Assembly: GCA_020072565.1 (NCBI GenBank)
Contig: JAIQGI010000006.1
Location: forward strand, 97,246-161,245
Direction: 5' to 3'
DNA length: 64,000 bases
Source: Terriglobia bacterium
GTDB taxonomy: Bacteria; Acidobacteriota; UBA6911
The notes below the pieces were generated by a model. That model made no database searches. It was given only the letters and a program-made list of their open reading frames with translations, and was not told where the DNA came from. Numbering within the stretch: position 1 is the stretch's first letter; every line of letters starts with the position of its first letter. Positions 52,675 through 62,600 of this stretch are shown piece after piece. Made by a program: the position numbers and the translations under genes.

Positions 52675-54036
52675 CTAGGAATCAAAGATAGCATCCGACA
52701 GGTCCAAAACGGTGCGCAGGGGCGTCAGTTCGACCTTCTCCACTGGATCATGGAGCGGGAGGTTGCCTGCGGGCAGGATGCAGCGGCGGAAGCCCATCGC
52801 AGCCGCCTCGCGCACGCGCAGATGCGCCTGGCTGACGGGGCGTACCTCTCCGGAGAGCCCCAATTCTCCGATGAGTACCGTCTGTGGAGGAAGCGGGCGG
52901 TTGCGGAAGCTGCTGAGAATGGCTGCAAAAAGCGCGAGATCCGAAGCCGGCTCATCAACTTGCAGCCCGCCGGCCGCGTTCACGTATATGTCGCAGCCCA
53001 TCACCGGGATGTCCATCCTCTTTTGAAGCATGGCGACCAGCAAGGAAATGCGATTGTAATCGAGGCCGGTGGCCGTGCGCCGCGCAGTCCCGTACTGAGT
53101 GGCCAGCACCAGAGCCTGGATCTCGACCAGGATCGGGCGTGTCCCTTCCATGGCGCACGCTACAGCGCTTCCGGGCGCCGCCTCTTCCCGTTCCCGCAGG
53201 AACAGATCCGAGGGATTTTGCACCGGCATCAATCCCCGGCCCGTCATTTCGAAGACCCCGACTTCGTTGGCCGCGCCGAATCTGTTTTTGACGGCCCGCA
53301 CGATCCGGTGGTTGTGGTGGCGCTCCCCTTCAAAATACAGAACCGTGTCGGCGATGTGCTCAAGCGCCTTGGGCCCCGCAATGCTTCCGTCCTTGGTCAC
53401 GTGCCCAATCAGAAACACGGGGATGTTTTCCGTCTTGGCCAGGGCCAAAAACTCGGCAGCAACATGGCGCACCTGGCTGATGCTCCCCGGAGCCGAATCG
53501 AGCGCTTCGGAAAACGTTGTCTGCACCGAATCGACGACCACGTCCGTAGGACACACCTCGGCAACCGCCGCCAGTATCGTCTCGAGGCAGGATTCCGCCA
53601 GGAGGTAAATCTCACCGGCATCTTCCGAGCCGAGGCGCTCGGCGCGCATCTTGATCTGCTGGGCTGACTCTTCCCCCGACACATAAAGGACGCGGCGTCC
53701 TTTCTTCTGGAGGGATTGCGCGATCTGAAGCAGGAGGGTTGACTTCCCAATACCCGGCTCACCGCCCAGCAGAACCAGCGATCCGGGGACAAGGCCGCCG
53801 CCGAGAACGCGATCGAACTCGGTGTTGGAGGTGATAATTCTAGGGGCGTCGGAAGTGGAGACCTCGCTCAGGCGGATCGGCTTTGCGGCTGAGCCGGGCC
53901 GGCTCTTCCCTGAGACGGTTTTCGGTTTCTCCTCCGCGAACGAATTCCAGCTGCCGCAGTCCGGGCAGCGCCCGAGCCACTTGGGGGAAGCATAGCCGCA
54001 CGACTGACACTCAAATACCGACGGAGTCCTCGACAT
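52675..54036 (-). CDS. radA: DNA repair protein RadA (Sms)
   Basis: A 453-residue protein. A zinc ribbon has C10, C13, C24 and C27 (CQSCGYASPKWLGRCPDC). The RecA-like ATPase has Walker A GEPGIGKST (92-100) and the RadA-specific KNRFG at 250-254. The Lon-protease-like C-terminal domain (about 275-453, AMEGTRPILVEIQALV, GELGLSGEVRPV) is complete. RadA drives branch migration in recombination. The start MSRTPSVFECQSCG at 54036 is preferred over a frame 10 codons longer. It heads the minus-strand housekeeping block. Confidence 0.95.
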   Translation of the reverse strand: MSRTPSVFECQSCGYASPKWLGRCPDCGSWNSFAEEKPKTVSGKSRPGSAAKPIRLSEVSTSDAPRIITSNTEFDRVLGGGLVPGSLVLLGGEPGIGKSTLLLQIAQSLQKKGRRVLYVSGEESAQQIKMRAERLGSEDAGEIYLLAESCLETILAAVAEVCPTDVVVDSVQTTFSEALDSAPGSISQVRHVAAEFLALAKTENIPVFLIGHVTKDGSIAGPKALEHIADTVLYFEGERHHNHRIVRAVKNRFGAANEVGVFEMTGRGLMPVQNPSDLFLREREEAAPGSAVACAMEGTRPILVEIQALVLATQYGTARRTATGLDYNRISLLVAMLQKRMDIPVMGCDIYVNAAGGLQVDEPASDLALFAAILSSFRNRPLPPQTVLIGELGLSGEVRPVSQAHLRVREAAAMGFRRCILPAGNLPLHDPVEKVELTPLRTVLDLSDAIFDS

Positions 54037-54059
54037 GAGCGTCAGTCTATCATGAAAGA

Positions 54060-54135
54060 ATCTCAACGCGGAGGACGCGGAGGCCGCGGAGATTTTGTTT
54101 TTTCTCTGCGATCTCTGTGCCCTCGGCGTTGAGAT
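54060..54135. repeat. Intergenic hairpin, 'ACGCGGAG' family, copy 2
   Basis: ATCTCAACGCGGAGGACGCG (from 54060) faces CCTCGGCGTTGAGAT (54121-54135), with AGATTTTG and CTCTGCGATCTCTG between. It is almost the same as copy 3 at 58811-58886, and both lie directly next to a receptor 3' end. Confidence 0.75.
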
Positions 54136-54140
54136 TTTGA

Positions 54141-54171
54141 AAGGGGAAGACGGTACAACCGTCTCCCCCTT
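54141..54171 (-). terminator. Terminator hairpin of receptor 2
   Basis: AAGGGGAAGACGGT, ACA, ACCGTCTCCCCCTT: 14-bp arms with one mismatch, 15 bp beyond the receptor stop. Confidence 0.75.
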
Positions 54172-54185
54172 CCGAGAAAGGCGGG

Positions 54186-57100
54186 TTAGAAGTTGATGCG
54201 CATGACGATCTGAATCAGTCGTCCGCCCGGATCCTGCTGGTTGCTGCTGTCGGTATAAGCCGACGTAACCTGGCCGCAGCTTAAGCTGGAGCTGGCGCAG
54301 GTCGCGCCGGCAAAGTTGATGTTATTGAAGGCGTTCAGAAACTCCGCACGGAGCTCGAAGTTCTTCGACTCGGTGAACCTGATCTGCTTCACCAGGCTCA
54401 GGTCAAAGCGCATGAAGCCGGGTCCTCTGACGTAATGGTGCCGTGGGGCACAATCCCCGGCTACAACCTGAACGCAATTGCCGCCATTCGCGGCGCCGGC
54501 TGGTGCAATGTAACGTCCCGACGGCGCGCCTGAAGTAAACCCGCCGACGTCAAAGCTGTAAGCCTTGTACGTCTGGTCGATGATGTCCTGGGGCACGTAA
54601 TATAGTATCCTCTTGGCATCATCAAACCGCAGGCCCACAACATCCGCGAGTTGCTGGTCCGTCATGCCCACCACGATGACGTTGCCAAAATCATACAGGT
54701 TGCCGCTTTGAATCCGGCTCGTGCCCTGGAGTTGCCAGCCGCCGATGACCCGATCGACCACTTTGGGAGCGCCGGCGAACAGCATCTGGCCGCTTCCAAA
54801 AGGCAACTCATAGACCCAGTTGACTTTGAAGGCGTGCGGCAAGGTGGCGCCCAGGTCCTTTTGCCATGGCGCGCGCCAGGAGATGATGGTCCGGCTAAAG
54901 GCTTTCGCCCAGGTGTAGTTCGCCTGAACCAGCAGCCCCTTGGATAGACGGCGGCGCAGCTCCACGACCATCGAGTCATAGATGTTGCCGCCGCCATTCA
55001 TGTAAATATAGGTGCCGCCACTCAGCACGTCCGGATTCACGATGAACTCATTGGCCGGCAAGCCTGCAGCCACTGCATTTGCCCGCCGCGCGGGATCGCC
55101 GTAGAGAGAGCTCGCCAGGCTTCCGGCGTTAGGGCTATAGTTATTCAGGTAGCTATTCACGTTAGTTGAGTTGGTGAAGAAGCTATACTGCGAGCTTCCC
55201 AGCACTGCGGAGGTGTAATTGGCTGAGTTGTTCGGGTCCAGCTTACCGCCCAGGAACGCCAGAGTAATCGGCAAAGGTGATGTGCCGGGAACCGAGGCGT
55301 CGTAGCGGAAGGTACTCCCTTTGCCTGCTGCCCTGTTCGCATACAGGTTCTGCTGCGCCAGACGGAACTCCTGTAGCCAGCCGTTCTCCACGATGTTGTA
55401 CTCGTTCAGATTGCGCTGGAAATATGTCTGCAGGTTGCGTGTGGCCACATACCGCACCTCTAACGCCGTGTCCTTCGTGATTTCACGCTGAAGCCCGAAC
55501 GTCCAAGACATGGTATAGGGCGTGCGGATGTCCGTGGCGATCGCGTTGATCGAATCGGTGATCGCCGGCTTAAGCGGCCAGGTTGGCGTGGCGGCGAATG
55601 GAGGCGGGCCGAGCCGGCTTTTTTGACTGAACAGGAGCGGCCACGTATCTGTGCCAACGCCGCTGATCAGATTGCCAAGGTTCTGGCTGCGTGAGGCATC
55701 GATGGTTCCGCCGGGATTAGAGGCAAACAAATAATCCTCATAATCGAACATCCCCATGCGGTTGTAAGCAATGGCAAAACCGCTGCGGATAACCGTCTGG
55801 GAACTCTCGCCGACGATTTTCTTCAGAAAGCCCGTAGCCTTCGGACTCCAGGCAAAGCCTACACTCGGAGCGAAGCTCTTGTAGTCGACGTTGTAGGCAT
55901 GGGTTCCCGGCTGAAATTGGTAGAGCAGCGTCGGCTTGCCGCCGGTTGCACCCGGCTTGAAAATATTGCCGATGCCGGAGGGCCCCCAGGCTTCCGCAGG
56001 TGAAGCCCAGCTGAACCCATTGTTGAGCGGCGTCCATGGGAACTGCACCTCCCAACGCAACCCGTAGTTCAGCGTGAAGTTGGGAAACATACGCCAGGAG
56101 TCCTGCGCGAAGATCCCCATCTCACGCTGGCGCGCGCGCTCTGTATACGGCCCGATGTAGGTGTACTGGTTGGTTTTCTCATTGATGATCGCGCTGGCGC
56201 CGATTGAGGTAACGCGTGCCGTCAGAGACGCGTAAATCGTGCCGGCAGTGCCGTACTGGCTTGAATTCGCATTGGGGAAGTTCTTCGGCCCGTTGACCGT
56301 ATCAAACATGAGGTAAGCAGGATCGTAGGTGGAATTCAGGCCGAAGCCGGCCGAAGGCGCTAATGACTGCCACCACTCCCAGCTGCCTATGTGCATGAAC
56401 GAACCTCCGAAGCTCATGCTGTGCGAACCCTTCGTCCAGGTCAAGGTATCGTCAACCGACTTGACCGGCCCGTTGCGGCGGCTCGGTTGCGTGACGGCGA
56501 TAACGCCAGTGATGTTGTAGGGGGTCCAGTTAAATCCGCCAAGGTTGCCGACCCCTTGACTGCTTCCAGAGAAATCCCCGGAGGATGCATTCGGATTGAA
56601 AAGCGTTGACCCAAGGAGAATGCCGCCGCGAGCTTCATTCACAAGCCGGGGAGTGATCGTGGAGCGCAGCGCATAGGAAATCGCACCCCGGTTTTGGTCC
56701 ACCCTCCCGTAGCTGGGGAAACCGGGATAGCGCCATCCTCTGCTATTGAGATAGTCGGGATTTCTGGTTCTTGTTTCACCATTCCAGCTCAGTTCAACCC
56801 TGTGCTTATTGGTCAGGTTGAAGTCGAAGCGGGTCGTCATGTAGTTGCGCGTCTCCAGCCCCTTACTCTGCCAGATGTAGCTCTGATAATTAGGATCCGC
56901 AACCGTCGGATACGAGAGAATGCCTCCTGTTGTCGTCGTTGAGTTGCGGATGTCGGTGATGAGCTTCTGCACCGTCGGGTCCATGGTTGATGTCTGGCCA
57001 AAAGCCTGTGCGATGGAGAGGAGGTTAGCCGTCTTCACCTGGTCGGGCTGGCCGGTCTGCTTGTAGACATAAGAGTAGATGCCCTGTTCCATCGCTGGAG

Positions 57101-58169
57101 AATAGATTTGATTGCTCCGAGTCGACGAGTTAGGCAAACGGAAGGTTTCGAGGTTGAGGAAGAAAAAAGCCTTGTCCTTACCGGAGAAGAGCTTCGGAAT
57201 GGAAATCGGCCCGCCGAAGCGACCGCCGGCCTGATGCAAAATGAACCGGCTGCGCGGCGCTTTGCAGTTGTCAAACTCGGTGGCGAGTTGCTGCTGGGTG
57301 CATTTCTGGCCATGGTTGGGGCCGTCACCCCAGTAGACGGCCGCGGCGTCACGGTTTGTGAACCAGTAGTTGGAGTTGAACGCCGTGTTGCGTTCATAGT
57401 CATAGAGGCTGCCGTGGTAGTCGTTGTTCCCCGAGCGGGTGACAAACCTGATCTGGACTGCTCCGGCGCCCGTGGCATCCGCACCGGAGGCCGCCGTGGA
57501 AACGGTCACTTCCTGCATGGAGTCCGGCCGAGGAGTAATCATGGAATAGAAGCCGTCTCCGCCATATTGCCCCATGTAGTTTTGATCCTGCGTGGGAACG
57601 CCATCCACGGTGATATGCAGCGTCGAATTCGGCAGGCCCATAAAGGTGGCGTTGCGCGAGCTTCCCGTCGTGTTCACACCCGGCAGCAATACCAGGAAGT
57701 CCAGGGCATTGCGCGTGGCCAGCGGCAACTGGGCGATTTGAGTAGTTGACAGCGTCGTCGAAATCGTTGCCGAGGCCGTCTGTATGATCTCCGCGCCCGC
57801 GACTACCGTTACGGTCTCGGTGCTGCCGCCGACCTGGAGAACGATCCTGACCGTAGTGGGCACACCTACGACCAGGACGATGTTTTTCGTGATCGATTGC
57901 TTGAAGTTGGGCACCGAAACGGTGGCAGTGTAGCTGCCGGCGCTCAGGGACGGAATCAGGAAAGTCCCGTTGTCCGCAGTGATTGCCTTATACTCGGCGC
58001 CGGTGTTGTCGTTCTTGACCGCAACCTCCGCACCTGGAATCACGGCGCCGGACTGATCTACGACCGTTCCTGTCAGCGCTGAACTCACACCGCCCTGCGC
58101 GAAGCCCGGGCAGCTCACCGCCGCAATCACGATCAGTGCGAAAATGATCCTGAATGCATAATGTTTCAT
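54186..58169 (-). CDS. TonB-dependent receptor, Oar-like (receptor 2)
   Basis: A 1327-residue outer membrane protein. Signal peptide (MKHYAFRIIFALIVIAAVSC), carboxypeptidase-regulatory domain (about 26-105, LTGTVVDQSGAVIPGAEVAV), plug (about 110-230, GVNTTGSSRNATFMGLPNST) and barrel. It ends DPGGRLIQIVMRINF. It resembles receptors 1 and 3 over the whole length and is especially close to receptor 3 (shared KSIAP/SISPT, LPHAFK.TW, KNFELRAEFLNAFNNINF). AAGGAACC lies 4 bp before the ATG. The upstream frame extension before the signal peptide is rejected. The substrate is unknown. Confidence 0.9.
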   Translation of the reverse strand: MKHYAFRIIFALIVIAAVSCPGFAQGGVSSALTGTVVDQSGAVIPGAEVAVKNDNTGAEYKAITADNGTFLIPSLSAGSYTATVSVPNFKQSITKNIVLVVGVPTTVRIVLQVGGSTETVTVVAGAEIIQTASATISTTLSTTQIAQLPLATRNALDFLVLLPGVNTTGSSRNATFMGLPNSTLHITVDGVPTQDQNYMGQYGGDGFYSMITPRPDSMQEVTVSTAASGADATGAGAVQIRFVTRSGNNDYHGSLYDYERNTAFNSNYWFTNRDAAAVYWGDGPNHGQKCTQQQLATEFDNCKAPRSRFILHQAGGRFGGPISIPKLFSGKDKAFFFLNLETFRLPNSSTRSNQIYSPAMEQGIYSYVYKQTGQPDQVKTANLLSIAQAFGQTSTMDPTVQKLITDIRNSTTTTGGILSYPTVADPNYQSYIWQSKGLETRNYMTTRFDFNLTNKHRVELSWNGETRTRNPDYLNSRGWRYPGFPSYGRVDQNRGAISYALRSTITPRLVNEARGGILLGSTLFNPNASSGDFSGSSQGVGNLGGFNWTPYNITGVIAVTQPSRRNGPVKSVDDTLTWTKGSHSMSFGGSFMHIGSWEWWQSLAPSAGFGLNSTYDPAYLMFDTVNGPKNFPNANSSQYGTAGTIYASLTARVTSIGASAIINEKTNQYTYIGPYTERARQREMGIFAQDSWRMFPNFTLNYGLRWEVQFPWTPLNNGFSWASPAEAWGPSGIGNIFKPGATGGKPTLLYQFQPGTHAYNVDYKSFAPSVGFAWSPKATGFLKKIVGESSQTVIRSGFAIAYNRMGMFDYEDYLFASNPGGTIDASRSQNLGNLISGVGTDTWPLLFSQKSRLGPPPFAATPTWPLKPAITDSINAIATDIRTPYTMSWTFGLQREITKDTALEVRYVATRNLQTYFQRNLNEYNIVENGWLQEFRLAQQNLYANRAAGKGSTFRYDASVPGTSPLPITLAFLGGKLDPNNSANYTSAVLGSSQYSFFTNSTNVNSYLNNYSPNAGSLASSLYGDPARRANAVAAGLPANEFIVNPDVLSGGTYIYMNGGGNIYDSMVVELRRRLSKGLLVQANYTWAKAFSRTIISWRAPWQKDLGATLPHAFKVNWVYELPFGSGQMLFAGAPKVVDRVIGGWQLQGTSRIQSGNLYDFGNVIVVGMTDQQLADVVGLRFDDAKRILYYVPQDIIDQTYKAYSFDVGGFTSGAPSGRYIAPAGAANGGNCVQVVAGDCAPRHHYVRGPGFMRFDLSLVKQIRFTESKNFELRAEFLNAFNNINFAGATCASSSLSCGQVTSAYTDSSNQQDPGGRLIQIVMRINF

Positions 58170-58810
58170 AAGGGTTCCTTGGGTTGAAATGGTTGTTACT
58201 CGAATCCGGGCCGCAGCCCGGTTTCGCCCCACGCTCTCTCTTTGGCCGAACAGACCTCATAGGAGTAAATTCAGTGATCCGGCGAACATCGTCAGATGCA
58301 CTTGGGCAAAAACATTCGCCCGTGACAGCTGCGCCCTGCTTTTGCGGAATCCGCATCTTGCCTGCGCCACAAGGGCAGGAACGTCTAAGGTTGCGGGATT
58401 TGCCAGGGAACCCGCCAGAATCAGGGATAGTTTTTCGGCTACGGAATCATGAGCCGAGCACGCGTTTCCTCAGTCCGTTGAGCCCCCGTAACGCGCCCGC
58501 TTCCCCATCCCTGTCATGGAAAATCCGAGTGCTGATCCGTTAAATCAGCAAATTATGCGGCGATGATAACCACCCCGGCCGGGCGTTACAAGGTTTTTAT
58601 TATAAAAACTTAACCAGATTATTTGGAGGGCTGCCAGGAATCTCGACCGGCAAGTTGTCACTAATGAGCCGTCACGGCTGGATGCGCGCTGCCGGCGCGC
58701 CTTTTTGGCATGCCTCCACAGGCCAGGAGTTCTTTTAACAGGGGCTAAAGTACTAGAATGTTAAGTGCTATTAATCTATAGGATTTTGCTTGTCGCAATG
58801 GCAGGGAAGA
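58170..58810. other. Intergenic region upstream of receptor 2
   Basis: About 640 bp without a recognised gene. It holds the leader TTCAACCCAAGGAACC of receptor 2 (minus strand), an AT-rich patch around 58585-58625 likely to contain its promoter, and a GC hairpin around 58690-58710. No coding frame is convincing. Confidence 0.4.
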
Positions 58811-58886
58811 ATCCCAACGCAGGGCACGCGGAGGACGCAGAGATTTTGTTCTTTTTCTGCGATCTCTGCGCCCTCAGCGTTGAGAT
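58811..58886. repeat. Intergenic hairpin, 'ACGCGGAG' family, copy 3
   Basis: The left arm ATCCCAACGCAGGGCACGCG (from 58811) faces GCCCTCAGCGTTGAGAT (58870-58886). The sequence continues, as at copy 2, into a GGGGAAGACGG terminator (58892-58922) and then a receptor 3' end. Confidence 0.75.
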
Positions 58887-58891
58887 TTTGA

Positions 58892-58922
58892 AAGGGGAAG
58901 ACGGCACAACCATCTCCCCCTT
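58892..58922 (-). terminator. Terminator-like hairpin of the receptor remnant
   Basis: AAGGGGAAGACGG and CCATCTCCCCCTT with a short loop; a slightly decayed copy of the receptor 2 terminator. Confidence 0.6.
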
Positions 58923-58936
58923 CCGAGAAAAGCGGG

Positions 58937-59079
58937 TTAGAAGTTGATGCGAACCACGAACTGGATCAGGCGTCCGCCCGGATCCTGCTGCTGGTTCGGG
59001 TCCGTATAGGCCGAGGTCACCAGGCCGCAGGTCGAGCTGCTGCCGGCGCAAGTCGTGCCGGAGAAATTGGTGTTGTTTG
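58937..59079 (-). pseudogene. C-terminal remnant of a fourth TonB-dependent receptor
   Basis: The minus-strand frame ending at 58937 reads NNTNFSGTTCAGSSSTCGLV, then TSAYTDPNQQQDPGGRLIQF and VVRINF plus stop. This is the last 46 or so residues of a receptor like receptors 2 and 3 (compare NNINFAGATCASSSLSCGQV in receptor 2). Upstream, the homology stops at about 59079 and AT-rich unrelated DNA begins. The gene has thus lost about 97 percent of its length but kept its terminator and flanking repeat. Confidence 0.85.
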
Positions 59080-59678
59080 CGAGATGCTGGAAAGTTAGAA
59101 AACCACAATTGCGCCTAACATATCATTAAGGTACCACCAATCAACTAATTAAATAGTTCTAGTGGCATGTTTTCCGGAAAATGCCAAATAATCTTTTGAA
59201 TTCAGATACATAAGCGACGATGCGCGACTCTATTTCTGGCATTAGATTAGCTTGAGGCTATCACCAATAATTAAAAGATAAGATATAACCAATAAAAGTG
59301 TTGCTTCGATGGATCATCATGGCTATGATGGCCTCAAACATTAAGAATGGGAAAAAGGATGTCCTTGGCATCCAGGGGGCGGAGAAGGGACCGCTTTTCA
59401 GAGATACGCTCTGAAACGGGGAAACGCCCCTGATCCACGCGGGTTCCCCTGACAGATCCCGCATTATTTCGTGGCCTGTCTTTGCAGCGGTACTTCGGAG
59501 GGCGTGCTTGCGGCGGGGCCGCGATCATTACACGATGGATCACCTCAATATGACCGCAAGGAAATTCAGATCGACCGTGCACAACGGGCATAGCCCGATC
59601 GCAAAGCTTGTCGGCACGGAGTGGGGGGGGTTTTATCCTGTTCCGTGGTTTTATTAACTTCTACACGAAGGAACTGTT
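59080..59678. other. 599-bp intergenic region, AT-rich in its first half
   Basis: Bases 59085-59345 are clearly more AT-rich than the rest of the window and contain no gene; GGCATGTTTTCCGGAAAATGCC near 59164 is an imperfect palindrome. The second half returns to normal composition. The AAGGAAC ribosome site of receptor 3 is at the right edge. Confidence 0.45.
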
Positions 59679-62600
59679 ATGAAACATTGTCTTTTCAGGC
59701 TGGCTTCAGCAATTTTCCTGATCGCTGTGCTCGGCTGCTTTGCGTTTGCGCAGGGCGGCGGCTCCAGCTCTTCGCTGGCGGGAACAGTTGTCGATCAGTC
59801 GGGTGCAGTCGTCCCAGGTGCGGAGGTTCTGGTCAAGAACGATGCCACAGGTGCGGAGTTAAAAACCGTCACCGTGGAGAACGGGACCTTCTACATCCCG
59901 TCCATGAGCCCGGGAACCTACACCGCGACCGTCACTGTGCCGAACTTCAAAAAGGCGGAGGTCAAAAACATTATCCTGGTTGCCGGCACGCCCCACAATA
60001 TCCGCGTCCAGCTCCAGGTGGGCGGCACCGCCGAGACCGTTGTGGTGCAGGCGGGCCTCGAGATCGTACAGTCGCAATCGGCCACCATCGCGACCACGCT
60101 GGTTACCAACTACATCTCTAACCTTCCGCTGGCGACCCGCAACGCCATGGACTTCCTGGTAATGCTCCCGGGCGTGAACACGACGGGGGGCGCGCGGGCT
60201 TCCACCATTTCCGGCATGGATTATTCCGCCCTCAACATCACCGTGGACGGCGTGAACACACAGGACAATTATCTCAAGAATGATATGTTCAGCTACATTC
60301 ACCCGCGCCTGGATGCCATCCAGGAAGTGACCGTTTCCACGGCCACTCCTGGGGCGGAGAGTTCAGGTACGGGTGCGGTCCAGATCAAGTTCATCACACG
60401 CTCTGGCAACAACGAGTACCACGGCAGCGCCTATGAGTATCACCGCAACCCGGCGCTCAATTCCAACTACTGGTTCAACAACCGCGACAAGCAGCCGACG
60501 TATTATGGCGACGGGCCATCCCATGGCCAGCTGTGCACGCCGCAGCAGGTCGCGACGGAATTCGATAAGTGCAAAGCGGCGCGCGACCGGGTGCTGTTCA
60601 ACCAGCCGGGCGGACGCATCGGCGGCCCGATCAGTCTTCCGAAAAAGCTCTTCGGCCCCCTGGGCTTCGACGGCAAAGACAAGGCCTTCTTCTTTGTCAA
60701 CTATGAGCAATTCCGCCTGCCGGCTCAGAGGACACGATCGGTGTCTATGCCGAATCCTCTGATCGAGCAAGGCAACTACGTGTACCTGTACCAGGGGGGC
60801 GGGACCAAGGAGGTCCGGACGGTCAAGCTGTTGGGATCGGATGGCCTGGCGGCTGCCAACGGACAAGTATCGACCTGGGACCCGACCATTCAGAAGCTGT
60901 ATTCTGATATCCGGGCATCGTCATCTTGTGGCAGCTGCACCATACAGAGCTACCCGATTGTGAGCGATCCGGCTTCTCAAACCCTGCTCTTCACCAATAA
61001 GGCCCTGGGGATCCGCCACTACCTTACCACTCGTTTCGACTTCAATCTGACGAGCAGGCATCGCCTGGAGGGGAGCTGGAGTTACCAGTACTTCGTACCC
61101 GGCGTCGACATGCTCAACAGCTTGGACCCCAGATACCCGGACTTCCCGGTATTCGGCACACAGGGCGGAAACCGCTTCTCCACCTCGATCGCTGTGCGTT
61201 CGACATTGACGCCCAGATTCGTCAACGAAGCACGCACCGGCTTTAACGGCGGGACCACACTCTGGAGCGCGAACGTCAATGACGGTATGTTCTCCGGCCC
61301 GATCGCCAATTATGGCGGCTGGCGCTTCACCCCGAGTTACACCGGCGCTGCCTATGCTACCTCCGGCACATCACGCCGCTGCACACCGGTGGTCATGTTC
61401 GAGGACACTTTAACCTGGACCAAGGGTGCTCACAACCTCAGCTTCGGCGGCTCCTGGCAAGATGTAGGTTCGTGGACATACAGCAAGACTGTGTTGTCCT
61501 CCGTCAGCTTCGGTTTGTCGAGCCTCTATGACCCGGCCTACGTCATGTTCGATGCGACGAATGGCCCGAAGAATTTCCCCGGGGCGACCACGTCGCAGAT
61601 CAGCTCAGCCGCAAGCTTGTACGCGTCCATGACCGGGCGCGTAACCGGTATCAGCGGCAGCGCGAACCTGAATGAAATCACCGACAAATACGCATATCAG
61701 GGACCCTCGGTAACACGCTCGCATCTGCGGGAAATGGGATTTTTCATTTCGGATTCCTGGCGCATGCGTCCAGGCCTGACGCTCAACTATGGCGCGCGCT
61801 GGGAAATCCAGATGCCATGGGTTCCGCTCAACAATGCCTATTCATGGGCCACGCCGGCCGAGGTTTGGGGGCCATCGGGGTATAACAACCTCATGAAACC
61901 GGGCGCAACCGGCGGTGTGCCGACACAGGTTTTCAAGTACAATCCCGGCGATCCAGGATATAACCAGGATTATAAATCGATCTCGCCTACCATCGGCTTT
62001 GCCTGGAGCCCACAGGCGAGAAGCGGCTGGGTGGCGAAACTCGTGGGCAGCGGCGGGCAGACAGTATTTCGCGGCGGCTTCTCGATCGCCTACAACCGCT
62101 ATGGGATGCAATATTTTGACAGCATCTTCGGTTCCAATCCGGGTGGGAGCATCGATGCCAGCCGCAGCCAGGATCTCGGGAACCTGGTCACATTTGTCGG
62201 GACCGACGTTTATCCGGTCTTGTACCGTGATAAGAGCCGTCTCGGCGCGCCTTCCTTCGCGGCGTCCCCGGTGTATCCGCTCACGCCCTCCATCAACGAT
62301 TCGATCAACGCCTTCGATCCGGATATCCGAACGCCATACACATTGTCATGGACCTTCGGTTATCAGCGCGAGATCACCAGAGACACGGCGATCGAGATCC
62401 GCTATGTCGCCAACAAAAGCGTCCAGAACTGGGTTCAACCCAATTACAACTCGACCGAATACAACATGCTCGAGAATGGCTGGCTGAACGAGTTCTGGCT
62501 GGCACAGAAGAATCTGTACGCCAACATGGATGCCAAACGGGGGACAAACTTCCGCTATTACGGGACCGGGACCGGCACGTATCCGTTGCCGATCACGATC

